Positions 26,345 through 35,689 of a DNA stretch of 64,000 nt are shown here, piece by piece. The translations under genes and the position numbers were made by a program. The notes below the pieces were generated by a model. That model saw only the letters and a program-made list of their open reading frames with translations, made no database searches and had not been told where the DNA came from. Every line of letters starts with the position of its first letter. Position 1 is the stretch's first letter. The DNA is from CALGLS01 sp965222105 (GTDB lineage Bacteria > Bacteroidota > Bacteroidia > Chitinophagales > Saprospiraceae). The DNA is taken from positions 281,207 to 345,206 of the forward strand of contig CBDCTQ010000074.1 of assembly GCA_965222105.1 (NCBI GenBank). The letters run 5' to 3'.

Positions 26345-27406
26345 TTATGTTAAGTACCGCAAAGGGTTGGTGTTCACTTTGGTGGAATAGGCCGCAAAGG
26401 TACTAAATTTTTGGCTAATAATCCCGAAAAGCAGCTCAATCGTATACTGCTCGCTTTCGTAATGCCCGATGTCGGCGATGACGATTTTGCGATCAGCATC
26501 GAAAAATTCGTGATACTTAAAATCAGCCGTAATAAATACGTCCGCCTGTTGGGCAATGGCACGTGGCAAGAGGAAGCTTCCCGCCCCGCCACAAACCGCT
26601 ACGGTTTTTACCTTTTTTCGCCTCAGCGCAGTATGCCGGATGCACGCTGCCTTCATCACTTTGGCCACCTTTCGGAGAAATGGCAATTCGGCCACCGGCT
26701 TTTTCAACGTGCCGATCATCCCCGAGCCCACCAGCATGTTGGCATTGTCTACGGAAGTTATTTCAAAAGGTGTCGACCGCCTGGTCTTTTGTTGTTTGAG
26801 CGCATGGAGGATCGACCATTCCCGGTCGGGCTGAAAGAGCATCTCTATTTTTACCTCTTCCTCCACCTGATGCTGATTTTGGTTGCCGCTGCCCTGCGAC
26901 TGGTGGCTCAACTGCTGAAACATGCCCACCTCACCTGCGCCGGCATTCGCCAGGGCATTCTTCAGAGCAAGGGCATCTGCTGCAGGGGTGAAAGCGCTGA
27001 TTTTTTTCAGCCCTGATTTTGGAGCCAGGATGCGGGTGCGTTGGAGGCCCAGCTTTTCAGCTATCTTGGAGTTGACCCCCTGGTGATACATATTGTCGAG
27101 GTTGGTGTGGATGGCGTAGATGGCAATGTCGTGCTGGATGGCTTTGATGACCACCCGTTCGACGTAGTTTTTGCCGGTAAGGCTTTTCAACCCCCTAAAC
27201 ACGATGGGGTGGTGGGCCACTACTACATTGCAATCTTTGGCCAATGCTTCTTCCAGTACGGCTTCGGTGGAGTCGAGGCAAATGAGTACGCCACTGATCT
27301 CCATTTCCGGATCGCCAACGATGAGGCCGGCGTTGTCGTAGCTTTCCTGATAGCGGGGTGGGGCTATGGTTTCGAGGAATTGGACCAGGGTTTTGAGTTG
27401 GGTCAT
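26345..27406 (-). CDS. NIF3-like dinuclear metal centre protein
   Basis: A 353-residue member of the NIF3/YbgI/YqfO family. Conserved metal-site segments are NAGLIVGD near residue 25, VVVAHHPIVFRGLKSL (His pair) near 65, AIYAIHTNLDNM near 100, and at the C-terminus DVFITADFKYHEFFDA and DIGHYESEQY (His and Glu ligands). The length above 300 shows the inserted middle domain (the PII-like insert of YqfO-type members), which here contains a Gln/Ser/Asn-rich stretch (HQSQGSGNQNQHQVEEE). Often annotated as GTP cyclohydrolase 1 type 2 homologue; the true reaction is uncertain. It is cotranscribed with the zinc-ribbon gene. Confidence 0.9.
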   Translation of the reverse strand: MTQLKTLVQFLETIAPPRYQESYDNAGLIVGDPEMEISGVLICLDSTEAVLEEALAKDCNVVVAHHPIVFRGLKSLTGKNYVERVVIKAIQHDIAIYAIHTNLDNMYHQGVNSKIAEKLGLQRTRILAPKSGLKKISAFTPAADALALKNALANAGAGEVGMFQQLSHQSQGSGNQNQHQVEEEVKIEMLFQPDREWSILHALKQQKTRRSTPFEITSVDNANMLVGSGMIGTLKKPVAELPFLRKVAKVMKAACIRHTALRRKKVKTVAVCGGAGSFLLPRAIAQQADVFITADFKYHEFFDADRKIVIADIGHYESEQYTIELLFGIISQKFSTFAAYSTKVNTNPLRYLT

Positions 27407-27456
27407 GAAATATTAGTTTGTGAGCACAAATATGAAAATAAGACCTCCTTTACTCT

Positions 27457-28894
27457 TTACTCAAATAAATCGTCAAGCACTAATGATTTTGCAATGATGC
27501 TTCTGCTATGTTGATTTTCTTTTATTCCAAAAGTAGAAAGAAAAACCCATGTAAGTTGTTTGTTGGTTTTTGTTACTTGTCGAAATAATGCCATTTTTCG
27601 TTGTAGCTTTTCCACATTGGATTTAGTAAAGGAATAAAGTTGGTTATAGAACTTTAGCTCGAATAAATTGATGACGTGATCATTTCGATCAATGAGTAAG
27701 TCGATTTGCAGTCCTTCTTGTTCAGAAGTGCTTTTTTTGTAAAATGAACCCGACAAAGAATAAATTCCGGCGATACTAAGTGATTTTTTAATTTGGGGGA
27801 TGTGTTTCAGGCAAATGCTTTCGAAAGCATAATCACTCCATGTTTTATAGTTAGGTGTTTGACTGATGTACTGCCATATATCTTCTCCTTCGTGTTCTTT
27901 GCCTTCTATGAAATGAAGATAGAATAAAGAGTACTCATCTGTAAGGCGAAACAGCCGGTTTTTCTTTTTTTTATTAAATGGACGAAAAGAAGAAATAAAA
28001 CCAGAAGTTGTTAATTCTTCTAAGGTCCGTGTGATTTGACTGCCTTCAGGCAAGCCCGTTGCGTCGACAATTTGTTGCCGGGTCATACCACTCCGTTTTT
28101 TTGACAAACATCGGATGATGGCGACATGGGTTTCGGCATTTTTAAAAAGAGAGGGATATAGCTTGGAAAACTCTGTTCGGAGCAATCCGGTTTGAGAAAA
28201 ACATATATTATTGATAGTTTGGGTTGCACTCCATCCGGGCTGTATTTCTTTCAAGTAATGAGGGATGCCCCCCATAGCCATATAAATTTGAGTGAGTTGA
28301 TATCTCTCAAAGTGGATTCCTTTTCCGGCCAGGTATTTTTCCGTTTCCGATAAGGTAAAAGGCTGAAGATGGACTCTCTTTGTTATTCGGTTGTGAAGCC
28401 CTCCTCGGTGGTTGACCACTTTACGGATCATCCAGGAAGCAGCCGATCCACAAATCACAACAATAACGTTTTTGTTGACCGCCCAGCTATTCCAAAAATA
28501 GCTCAGACCCTTTAAAAATCCCGATTTATGGGTGGCCAGCCACGGCAATTCATCCAGAAAAATGACCATTTTTCCTGTATCGGCTTTGGTGTCGAGGTAG
28601 GTGGTGAGAAAGAAAAAGGCCTCCAACCAGTTTTTGGGGATAGTGAACACAGGAAAAGCTCCTTTTGCATATTTGGACAGTTGAGCAGCAAAATTTTGTA
28701 ATTGTTCCCGGCGTGTGGCATGTTGAATGCCGGTGATCTCAAAGGCGATTTGATCAGCATAAATGCTTTTTGACCAGAAAAGTCTTACCCACCCTTCTTC
28801 TTCCTATGACCGAAATCATCTCCGCTTCATTGGACTGTAGCGCGTGCTGTAAGATGTCAATTTCTCTTTCCCTCCCGAATACCTTGGTTTTCAA
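27457..28894 (-). pseudogene. ATPase with DUF234-type PD-(D/E)XK C-terminus, frameshifted
   Basis: The main frame (27457-28650, 397 residues) starts inside an ATPase domain: MVIFLDELPWLATHKSGF is Walker B, VVICGSAASWM is sensor 1. It continues into a winged helix (MTRQQIVDATGLPEG) and a DUF234 nuclease-like domain (QIDLLIDRNDHVINLFELKFYN). The missing N-terminus lies upstream in another frame: VFGREREIDILQHALQSNEA and VIGRRRVGKTFLVK, the Walker A. One extra A on the coding strand in the run at 28767-28771 joins the two; removing it gives a continuous protein of about 478 residues. The first codon appears to be the TTG at 28894, directly after an in-frame stop. As written the product cannot bind ATP. 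Confidence 0.8.
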
Positions 28895-28928
28895 TTATTT
28901 AGGAATTTTGAAAGTGCTTCAAATACTT

Positions 28929-29075
28929 TTTCCGCCAGCAATATAAAGCTATTATTGGTGGAATCCATGTTTTTGAGCCATTATTTCACCAGTAATAATA
29001 AATTATCCGTGGTGAAATATCCATTTTCAATCCTATATTTCACCAGCAATAAATAATCATCGCTGGTGGAATCTA
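28929..29075. repeat. Three imperfect palindromes with 54-55 bp spacing
   Basis: Repeats begin at about 28929, 28984 and 29038. Each is a 36-bp imperfect palindrome with arms like TTTCACCA/TGGTGAAA (copy 2 best, copy 1 weakest) and an A/T-rich loop, followed by an 18-19 bp spacer. They lie just upstream of the ATPase-DUF234 gene, so they could be its operator or the target of its nuclease. No open frame crosses them. Confidence 0.7.
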
Positions 29076-29105
29076 TAACCCGGCACTCTTAGCCAGCACA
29101 AAAAA

Positions 29106-29137
29106 AGCGTTCAAAAAACAATCGCTTTTTGAACGCT
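29106..29137 (-). terminator. Rho-independent terminator
   Basis: Minus strand: AGCGTTCAAAAA/TTTTTGAACGCT arms followed by TTTTTT. It lies just after the stop of the FN3-like fragment. Confidence 0.75.
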
Positions 29138-29158
29138 ATACTATACGGGGCGAGGATT

Positions 29159-29506
29159 TTACATTACCATATCCTCAATAACTATATATTCCGACCTGCT
29201 CCCACTACCACAGTCTGTGGCAAAATAGAAATCATACGTTCCCGAAGTGAGGTTGGAAAAAGTGTGGGAAGTGCCAGAAACGGATTGCTCGGCACTTTCA
29301 TACTCGTCGTCGTGGCGGTAATACTTGACGATGAAGTTGGAGGAGGTAGAGGTCCAGGTCCAGCTAAAGGAAATAGAACTGGAGGTCTTTCTGGTTTCCT
29401 GGACGTTAGACGGGGGGGAGGCACTGTTTTTGAAAGGTGAAAAAATAAGAGTGCTATCGTCAGCTATAACGGGTATATATTTTGAAAATTGCTTATGCTT
29501 AAAATT
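29159..29506 (-). pseudogene. Fibronectin type III-like fragment without a start codon
   Basis: The minus-strand frame from 29506 to the TAA at 29159-29161 is open for 115 codons but has no ATG, GTG or TTG near its beginning. It reads YIPVIADDSTLIFSPFKNS, then an ISFSWTWTSTSSNFIVKYY stretch, GTSHTFSNLTSGTYDFYFAT and a short tail. The W...Y-x-V-x-Y...Y...L-x-x-G-x-Y-x-F pattern is an FN3 domain. A stop codon (TAA at 29507-29509) directly precedes it. It is probably the tail of a secreted protein whose 5' part was lost, since a terminator follows it. It lies right after the 471-residue helical protein gene, in the same direction. Confidence 0.55.
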
Positions 29507-29546
29507 TTAACAATTTACCGTTTTGAGCATGAAAAGACGATTCCAA

Positions 29547-30962
29547 TCAAATACCATCCAACTGCTCCAACAACCAGTTTCGCTCCGTAAGCGGATTGGT
29601 CGCCTCGATGTCTTTGCGGAGTTTGTCCTTTTCCTTTTGGCTGTAGGGGTTGGTCTTGACCAGCTTTTTGGTCAGGCGGATGATGTTTTTGTAGTTGGTT
29701 TTGTGGTAGACACTAAGGTCTTTTTTTCTTACTACATAGTTTCTGAAACTTTCAAGGTAAGATTCCAATGCATCATATTCACTTTGGAGATAAAACATTT
29801 TCAGCATTAAAGTTTTAGAATAGAGATTCATGATAAGGTCGCCATAATCGGCTTGGCTACAAATTCTCATAGCAGTGTCGTAATCAGCTTTTTCAAAGTG
29901 CAGTCGGGCAAGGCAAAAGCTAACTACATCGTCTCTATACTTTTCTTCTAAATAGTGCTGATAATTGTGTATGAAGTTTTCAACCCAATCGAATTCCTTA
30001 CAATATAGCCCTAGCGTGACAACATTTGGGAAGGTGAACCGGGATATTTGGCCGTTTTCGATAAGTATCTCTTTTTCAAATCCCTGGCGATATAATTCAA
30101 AGGATTCTCTGGTATATTGAGTAAAGCCAGCATTAGTCATCCCAATACAATAATTGATGGCCATCAGATAGATACCTGCCATTTCAAAGGATGGAAAAAG
30201 GTGTTCGTGTTTGAATATCTGTTCCTTGAGAGATTGAAAATGTGATTCATCTTCTTTTTCGACAGTCGTCTTAAAACCGTAATAATAAATGGCGATGGCG
30301 GGCACTTCCAGTAAATGAGGATGAGTGCCAATGAATTCGAGTACTTCGTCGATCAACCCTAAGTCGTAGTCGGCCTTATACACTTTTTGGTGGGCCAGCA
30401 TATAACAGGCACGGCGCAATTTGTCAGCGGCATAGCTGAGATCGAGAGCATCGGATACTTCCTGGAGGTTCATGGCAGTTGTACGGGTTTGATATACCAT
30501 AAAGGCGTATTCTTCATGCAGCCGAAAATATTGATTGCGATAAAACTGATCGTTGCGGTAGGGTTGCTTTTCCTGTAGATCGCGAATGGTACGGATATTT
30601 TTCTCAAAAAACTTATTCAGTCGTTTTTTACGGTATACTTTCGACAACACCATCCGGGCCTCAACCTCATCCTGACTGACTTCTTGATAGATCAAAAAGG
30701 CTTCGACGGCTTTCATCAGAAAATACATCGTTTGCCGGAATTTGGCGTCGTCGAACGGTTCAGCCTGGAATACCCAACGATGGGCAACAGATTTGGCAAC
30801 AAATTCGTCTTTCCATAAATGGTTGTCTTCGAGAAGGTATTCGTAGAGCCGAATGACGTCTTCCCGCTGGTTGTGTGCCGGCGAATGCACCCATTTTTTC
30901 AGCTCCCGAAGCTCTTTTTTAGAGCAAGTCCGAAGTATTTCGATCAAACGGCTTTTTTTCAT
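29547..30962 (-). CDS. Helical solenoid protein of unknown function (471 aa)
   Basis: A soluble, almost all-helical protein starting MKKSRLIEILRTCSKKELRELKKWVHSPAHNQ. The opening 'L-x-x-(F/L)-S-x-x-E-(L/F)-x-x-x-x-x-(F/W)-(V/L)-x-S-P-x-x-N' is shared by a group of Saprospiria proteins of about 450-500 residues that I have seen only as hypothetical. The rest has TPR-like pairs (for example FCLARLHFEKADYDTAMRIC). There is no signal peptide or membrane segment. It has its own promoter (30990-30997) and no obvious partner. Cannot be assigned a function. Confidence 0.6.
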   Translation of the reverse strand: MKKSRLIEILRTCSKKELRELKKWVHSPAHNQREDVIRLYEYLLEDNHLWKDEFVAKSVAHRWVFQAEPFDDAKFRQTMYFLMKAVEAFLIYQEVSQDEVEARMVLSKVYRKKRLNKFFEKNIRTIRDLQEKQPYRNDQFYRNQYFRLHEEYAFMVYQTRTTAMNLQEVSDALDLSYAADKLRRACYMLAHQKVYKADYDLGLIDEVLEFIGTHPHLLEVPAIAIYYYGFKTTVEKEDESHFQSLKEQIFKHEHLFPSFEMAGIYLMAINYCIGMTNAGFTQYTRESFELYRQGFEKEILIENGQISRFTFPNVVTLGLYCKEFDWVENFIHNYQHYLEEKYRDDVVSFCLARLHFEKADYDTAMRICSQADYGDLIMNLYSKTLMLKMFYLQSEYDALESYLESFRNYVVRKKDLSVYHKTNYKNIIRLTKKLVKTNPYSQKEKDKLRKDIEATNPLTERNWLLEQLDGI

Positions 30963-30989
30963 GTATGTGATTTAATCAAATGTTTTCAA

Positions 30990-30997
30990 CAAAAATA
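30990..30997 (-). promoter_or_regulatory. -7 promoter element for the 471-residue helical protein gene
   Basis: The minus strand reads TATTTTTG, matching TAnnTTTG, 27 nt before the ATG at 30962. Confidence 0.5.
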
Positions 30998-31057
30998 ATC
31001 GGGATCGGTTCGGGACTTAGGTTAAAAAAAATATAAATCACTGAAATTCAGAATCTT

Positions 31058-34000
31058 ATGAGAAAAACTAAATTCACCTACCCTAAAAATACAAAAAACT
31101 TGCTCAACAAACGCCGTTATTTGTCTTTGGTTCAGGTATTATTTTCCCTCATTTTTGTAGCGTACTTAAAGGAAAAGGGTGAAGGAGAAAATAAAATGAA
31201 GACATTTAGCTTAAAAACAGACCAAGTATTTTCAGTTTATTTACCCGACACCCCTCACAGAAAAAAAGATAATTCCGTGCAACGAGCAAACTACATATAT
31301 ACCTCCCTCCGACAGCCGCTTTTGCTGCTGGCGTTGGCTTTGGTTTGTTCCGTTTCATTGTTTGGACAGGCGGTAGATGGATGGGAGAAACAGTATTTAC
31401 CAGGCGCTGATAATGTGGCGAACGATTGCGTTCAGGGACCCGATGAAGGGTTTTTGGTGGTGGGAAATGTGGAGGTAGCTGGTGGCATTACGGATGCCTT
31501 TATGATCAAAACGGACCCCGATGGTAAAATCAGGTGGCAAAAAGACTATTGGGTTGATGATGAAATTTTCTCTTTTGGCTTTAACGCCGTAACCAGAGCT
31601 ATTGATGGCTATGTTGCTGTAGGTTATAGAACGGGTAGCGGTAGCGGATCCCAAGATATGTTTATTGTCAAAATTAACGATTCGGGAGATACGCTTTGGA
31701 CAAGGGATTATGGCAATGGATTGGTAGATGAAGCACATGATATTGTAGCTACCAGCGATGGAGGATTTGCTGTGGTTGGATATACAGAGGTCTCTACCGG
31801 AGGATTGCTTGATGTATTTTTGCTCAAGCTGGATGCAAACGGAGACACTTTATGGACAAACACCTTTGGACATCCCGATTACGACGATGAAGGATTTGCC
31901 GTCATTGAGGCATCCAATGGTGACTTGGTGGCCACCGGCTACACAGAGTTGAATGATGATGTAGAGCAGGCCATGTTGATGCGCACGAATGCTGATGGTG
32001 AACTGATCTTCTTCAACGATATTCAAGGTGCCGAAAGAGGAATGGATCTGGTAGAAGCATTGCCACAGGATACAGATGGGGGCTTTATCATTGCCGGAAA
32101 CATCATCAATCAGGATGCCATCATCATAAAAACATCTGAGCAGGGGGATTACCTATGGTCAAAAGCATTTGATACAGCTGGTTTCGCAGACGTTTTCAAT
32201 GCTGTCACCTATGCCAGCGATGCGCAGGGTTATGTATTTGCAGGTCAAAGCGAACCTACCAGTCAATATGTACAAGGATATCAGGTTAAAACCAATTTGG
32301 AAGGCGACCCTGAGCCCGGATACGGTTGGGAGAAATTTTTTGGCAAAGAACTCAGCTTTTATTTTGTAGACTACCAGGCCATTATTACGACCCATGATGG
32401 TGGTTATTTTGCAGCCGGTCAATTTACTGAAAATGCCCAAAATGGGGACTACTCCTTCTACCTCACCAAGACCAATCGCAACGGAGACTACTTCTCCAAC
32501 TACATAGAAGGAAGGGTATTTTACGATGTTGACAACAGCAACGATTTCAATGCCGGTGACCAACCCATAGAAGGATGGATCGTGGAAGCCCGCAGCGATG
32601 AACATACCTGTTATGGCACCAGTCTCGATGATGGAAGCTATACCGTGCTGGTAGATACGGGGGTGTACGACGTCAAAGTGATCCGCCCCAACGATTACTG
32701 GACGGCCATTTCACTTTCCGGGTTAAATTTCAGCAATCCCTGCGATACCTTCGCGTTGAATTTCCCGGCGCAAATCAGCTCCCTTTGCACCGATATGGAG
32801 GTGGATGTTTCTACGCCCGCCTTGACGCCGGGCGGCACGGCCGACTATATATTGACGGTGTGTAACGATGGTACGGAGATCGCCGTCGATCCCTATGTAG
32901 ACGTAACTGTCGACGAAGCCTTGACCATCATAGGTGCCTCTCAGGTTTTCATGCCGCTGGGCGGTGGTGTCTTTCGGTTTGAGCAGGAGATGCCCGACTT
33001 TATGGCCCCCTTTGTTTGCGAAGAAATTACGATCAATACGGTCCTCGATGCCAGTCTAATTGTCGGCGAAACCCATTCGATCAGTGCACATGCTTATCCT
33101 GATGTATTTTGTAATAGTACTTGGGACAGTTCTCACCTCGAAGTACGGGCCGTTTGTGAAAGCGATAGTGTTAAGCTGATCATTGCAAATACCGGCCCAC
33201 TGGCCATGAGTACTGCTACAGATTATATTATTGTAGAAGATATGGTTTTACTGACAAGCCCCCTCCCTAATGGCGGGCTTGGTGCAGGCCAGGAACATAT
33301 TATTCCAAAAGCCGCCAATGGCGCCACCTACCGCCTCCTGGTCGATCAAGAGCCGGGGCATCCCGGCGACAGCCGGCCCTCTGTAGCGATTGAAGGCTGT
33401 GTTGCGGGTGGTGGCTCCTTTTCCACTGGTTTTGTCAACCAGTTTGACGAAGACGATTACGATCACTTTCTCTCTGTCGATTGCCAGGAAAATACTTTAG
33501 CCATATTACCCAATGAGACGCGGGGCTATCCCAAAGGCTACGATTCAGAGCATGAGATCTCCAACTGTATTGATCTCAAATACATCCACCGGTTTCAAAA
33601 TACCGGTCCAGACACGGCAATCAGGGTGGTGATTCAGGATACCCTTTCTCCACTATTGGACCCTGCTTCGGTAAGGCCAGGAGTAAGTAGCCATGACTAT
33701 ACAATGGAAGTCTATGGCTGTGGTATCCTGAAGTTCACCTTTGAAAACATAATGTTACCAAGTAGCAGCACTGATCCGGAAGGCTCGCGGGTATTTGTCA
33801 AATACCGCATCTCCCAGAAACCCGGCAATGCCGACGGTGCCCTCCTGGAGAATAGTGCTGCTATTTATTTTGATTATCAAGCGCCCGTATCAACGGATAC
33901 GGTCTACCATACCATACGCAATAGCTGCAACCTGGAAGAATGGGTGACGGTAAGCACCGAAGAAATCTTCCTTCCCGGAATTGACGATATCAAAGTTTGG

Positions 34001-34225
34001 CCCAACCCCTTCCAGTCGGAGACCACCGTGGAGATCATCGGGGAAGCCATCCTCCGACAACCTGAAATGGTAGTCTACGACCTCAACGGCCGTATCGTCA
34101 GAAGACAGCCCTTTGCGGGAAAAACTTTCCAGTTTCACCGCCACAACCTCACGGCAGGCATGTACATCTACCAGATCGAGTCGGATGGCCAGCCGGTGAG
34201 CAGCGGTAAAATGATTGTTGAGTAA
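31058..34225 (+). CDS. Very large secreted protein with propeller-type repeats and T9SS sorting domain
   Basis: The open frame encodes 1055 residues. Residues 105-460 hold about seven repeats of the type DGGFxVxGYTE...DxFLLKLDANGDTLWTNTFG, forming a likely beta-propeller. Next come Ig-like/DUF11-type segments (CTDMEVDVSTPALTPGGTAD and FQNTGPDTAIRVVIQDTLSP). The end (IKVWPNPFQSETTVEI, then VVYDLNGRIVRR, then LTAGMYIYQIE) is a type A T9SS sorting domain that would be removed when the protein is anchored or released. The N-terminus is odd: the hydrophobic signal (QPLLLLALALVCSVSLFGQ) begins about 87 residues in. An internal ATG at 31195 shortens this leader but still leaves a 40-residue n-region, so the start is uncertain. 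Confidence 0.8.
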   Translation: MRKTKFTYPKNTKNLLNKRRYLSLVQVLFSLIFVAYLKEKGEGENKMKTFSLKTDQVFSVYLPDTPHRKKDNSVQRANYIYTSLRQPLLLLALALVCSVSLFGQAVDGWEKQYLPGADNVANDCVQGPDEGFLVVGNVEVAGGITDAFMIKTDPDGKIRWQKDYWVDDEIFSFGFNAVTRAIDGYVAVGYRTGSGSGSQDMFIVKINDSGDTLWTRDYGNGLVDEAHDIVATSDGGFAVVGYTEVSTGGLLDVFLLKLDANGDTLWTNTFGHPDYDDEGFAVIEASNGDLVATGYTELNDDVEQAMLMRTNADGELIFFNDIQGAERGMDLVEALPQDTDGGFIIAGNIINQDAIIIKTSEQGDYLWSKAFDTAGFADVFNAVTYASDAQGYVFAGQSEPTSQYVQGYQVKTNLEGDPEPGYGWEKFFGKELSFYFVDYQAIITTHDGGYFAAGQFTENAQNGDYSFYLTKTNRNGDYFSNYIEGRVFYDVDNSNDFNAGDQPIEGWIVEARSDEHTCYGTSLDDGSYTVLVDTGVYDVKVIRPNDYWTAISLSGLNFSNPCDTFALNFPAQISSLCTDMEVDVSTPALTPGGTADYILTVCNDGTEIAVDPYVDVTVDEALTIIGASQVFMPLGGGVFRFEQEMPDFMAPFVCEEITINTVLDASLIVGETHSISAHAYPDVFCNSTWDSSHLEVRAVCESDSVKLIIANTGPLAMSTATDYIIVEDMVLLTSPLPNGGLGAGQEHIIPKAANGATYRLLVDQEPGHPGDSRPSVAIEGCVAGGGSFSTGFVNQFDEDDYDHFLSVDCQENTLAILPNETRGYPKGYDSEHEISNCIDLKYIHRFQNTGPDTAIRVVIQDTLSPLLDPASVRPGVSSHDYTMEVYGCGILKFTFENIMLPSSSTDPEGSRVFVKYRISQKPGNADGALLENSAAIYFDYQAPVSTDTVYHTIRNSCNLEEWVTVSTEEIFLPGIDDIKVWPNPFQSETTVEIIGEAILRQPEMVVYDLNGRIVRRQPFAGKTFQFHRHNLTAGMYIYQIESDGQPVSSGKMIVE

Positions 34226-34355
34226 ATAATTTTGGAGATTTAAAATTTAAACATAGCGTTTTTTTTCATTGAGATGTAAACCGATTATTAAGCAAACCGA
34301 TTTTAAATAAGCATCCCAAAACTCGATTTATTTTTTCATGAGATTATAGTTTGTT

Positions 34356-34397
34356 AAAATCGTATCGCCACCCTGAGTTGTGATACGATTTTTTTTT
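34356..34397 (+). terminator. Rho-independent terminator after the large T9SS protein
   Basis: AAATCGTATC (34357-34366) pairs with GATACGATTT (34382-34391), then a T run. It closes the transcript of the 31058-34225 gene. The rest of the 331-bp gap is A/T-rich and holds the promoter at 34510. Confidence 0.8.
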
Positions 34398-34509
34398 GGG
34401 GGAAACCGCAGGCATTTTTGAATCAAAAGTGGTTGCATATTGGCAATTCTTTCAATTAAAAAAACAACAAATAATTTATAATTTACTTGCTTGAATAAAA
34501 AATTTGTAT

Positions 34510-34517
34510 TATTTTTG
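34510..34517 (+). promoter_or_regulatory. Promoter of the second Rpn nuclease gene
   Basis: TATTTTTG is an exact -7 match, and a TTG lies 20 nt before it, the Bacteroidota -33 spacing. The ATG follows 39 nt later. Confidence 0.6.
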
Positions 34518-34556
34518 ACATCGATAAAAGTTTATTGAGAAAACAACACCCTCCAA

Positions 34557-35612
34557 ATGGATTTATTCCAACCCAATGATCGGTTTTTTAGAAAGGTGAT
34601 GAAAGATCCGATAAATGCCCGATCTTACATCGAAGAAAACTATGCTGAATTGGCTAAGAAACTTGACTTAGACAGTTTGCAGTATCAGGAGAAGACGTTT
34701 TTGCTTTCAAACCTAAAGTTATTTGAAGCAGATGTTGTTTACAGGGTACTATTCAAGGACAGAGGTAAAGAACAATACATCGGTTTGATTTGGGAAAATA
34801 AATCGACTCCGGATAAGTACGTTGCGGTACAGGTAGGATTGTATATCTTTTTGGGGATGTATGATTTGGTAACGACGACCGGCAAGTCACTCGAACCCGT
34901 GCTGCCACTATTATTCTACAACGGAAAAGATGAGTTTTATCCATTGACGATTCACGAGTTACTTGCAGACCATCCTTTCATGGAAGAGTTTAGCAGATAT
35001 GTGCCCAATTTCGAGTTTTTATTTAAGGATATAACCAAGGAGCCAATAGAAAGAATTTTAGCAATAAAAAACCAGTTTATGATGAAAGCAATGTTTTTAA
35101 TGGCTAATCATCACCGGCCGGACTTGCTAATACAACATATTTACATTATTTTTGAAGAAAGAAATGAAGAAAAGTTAACCTTGCTGTCCAATTTTTTTCT
35201 TGCCAGTTTGGAGTGGTCTTCTGAAGAATTTGAACAGAAAATAGAACATTTGGATGGGGCATTAAAATCGAAAGTTATGAGTACGTTGGATCAATATTTA
35301 CAAAAAGGAATGGAAAAGGGAATGGAAAAGGGAATGGAAAAGGGAATGGAAAAGGGAATGGAAAAGGGAATGATAGAAGAGAGTTTAAAAACCTATTTCA
35401 AAACCCTCATTCACTTTCCTGAAACGACAACATCCAAGCTGGCAGAAATGTCAGGAATGCCATTTGAGGTGGTCACCCGTTTTCGCCAATTACTCCAACA
35501 GGGCCACACCGAACAACTGATGGACGAAATTAAGAAGCAATATTTTAAAGGCGAGATAATGCGAGATGCGTTTATCAAGGAACTGCGGTTGTTGATTATG
35601 CGAATTATATAG
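34557..35612 (+). CDS. Rpn family recombination-promoting nuclease (transposase_31 type)
   Basis: A 351-residue protein beginning FQPNDRFFRKVMKDPINARSYIEE, the usual Rpn (PF04754) start. The nuclease core has FEADVVYRVLFKDR, then YIGLIWENKSTPDKYVAVQVG, giving the D...E-x-K pattern. Residues 249-272 are QKGM followed by five EKGM units, a repeat typical of the linker of this family. The C-terminal helix-turn part (LAEMSGMPFEVVTRFRQLL) resembles the short tail in which Rpn proteins often end. It is a second, different subfamily from the Rpn protein at 9188. No partner gene is adjacent and it sits between T9SS cargo genes. Confidence 0.88.
   Translation: MDLFQPNDRFFRKVMKDPINARSYIEENYAELAKKLDLDSLQYQEKTFLLSNLKLFEADVVYRVLFKDRGKEQYIGLIWENKSTPDKYVAVQVGLYIFLGMYDLVTTTGKSLEPVLPLLFYNGKDEFYPLTIHELLADHPFMEEFSRYVPNFEFLFKDITKEPIERILAIKNQFMMKAMFLMANHHRPDLLIQHIYIIFEERNEEKLTLLSNFFLASLEWSSEEFEQKIEHLDGALKSKVMSTLDQYLQKGMEKGMEKGMEKGMEKGMEKGMIEESLKTYFKTLIHFPETTTSKLAEMSGMPFEVVTRFRQLLQQGHTEQLMDEIKKQYFKGEIMRDAFIKELRLLIMRII
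35313..35372 (+). repeat. In-frame 12-bp tandem repeat inside the Rpn gene
   Basis: Five exact copies of GAAAAGGGAATG, preceded by one degenerate copy at 35301-35312. They encode EKGM units and can change number without a frameshift. Confidence 0.95.
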
Positions 35613-35689
35613 ACATTTTGGAGTGTAGAATTAGCCCAGCCAACCCAACCCCCATCGTTGCAAATCCGTCCTTCCAATAAAGGACAGTT

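Noticed and set aside
29401..29430. Frameshift at the C run in the FN3 fragment
   Set aside because: On recount the run has seven C on the coding strand and the frame continues without a shift.
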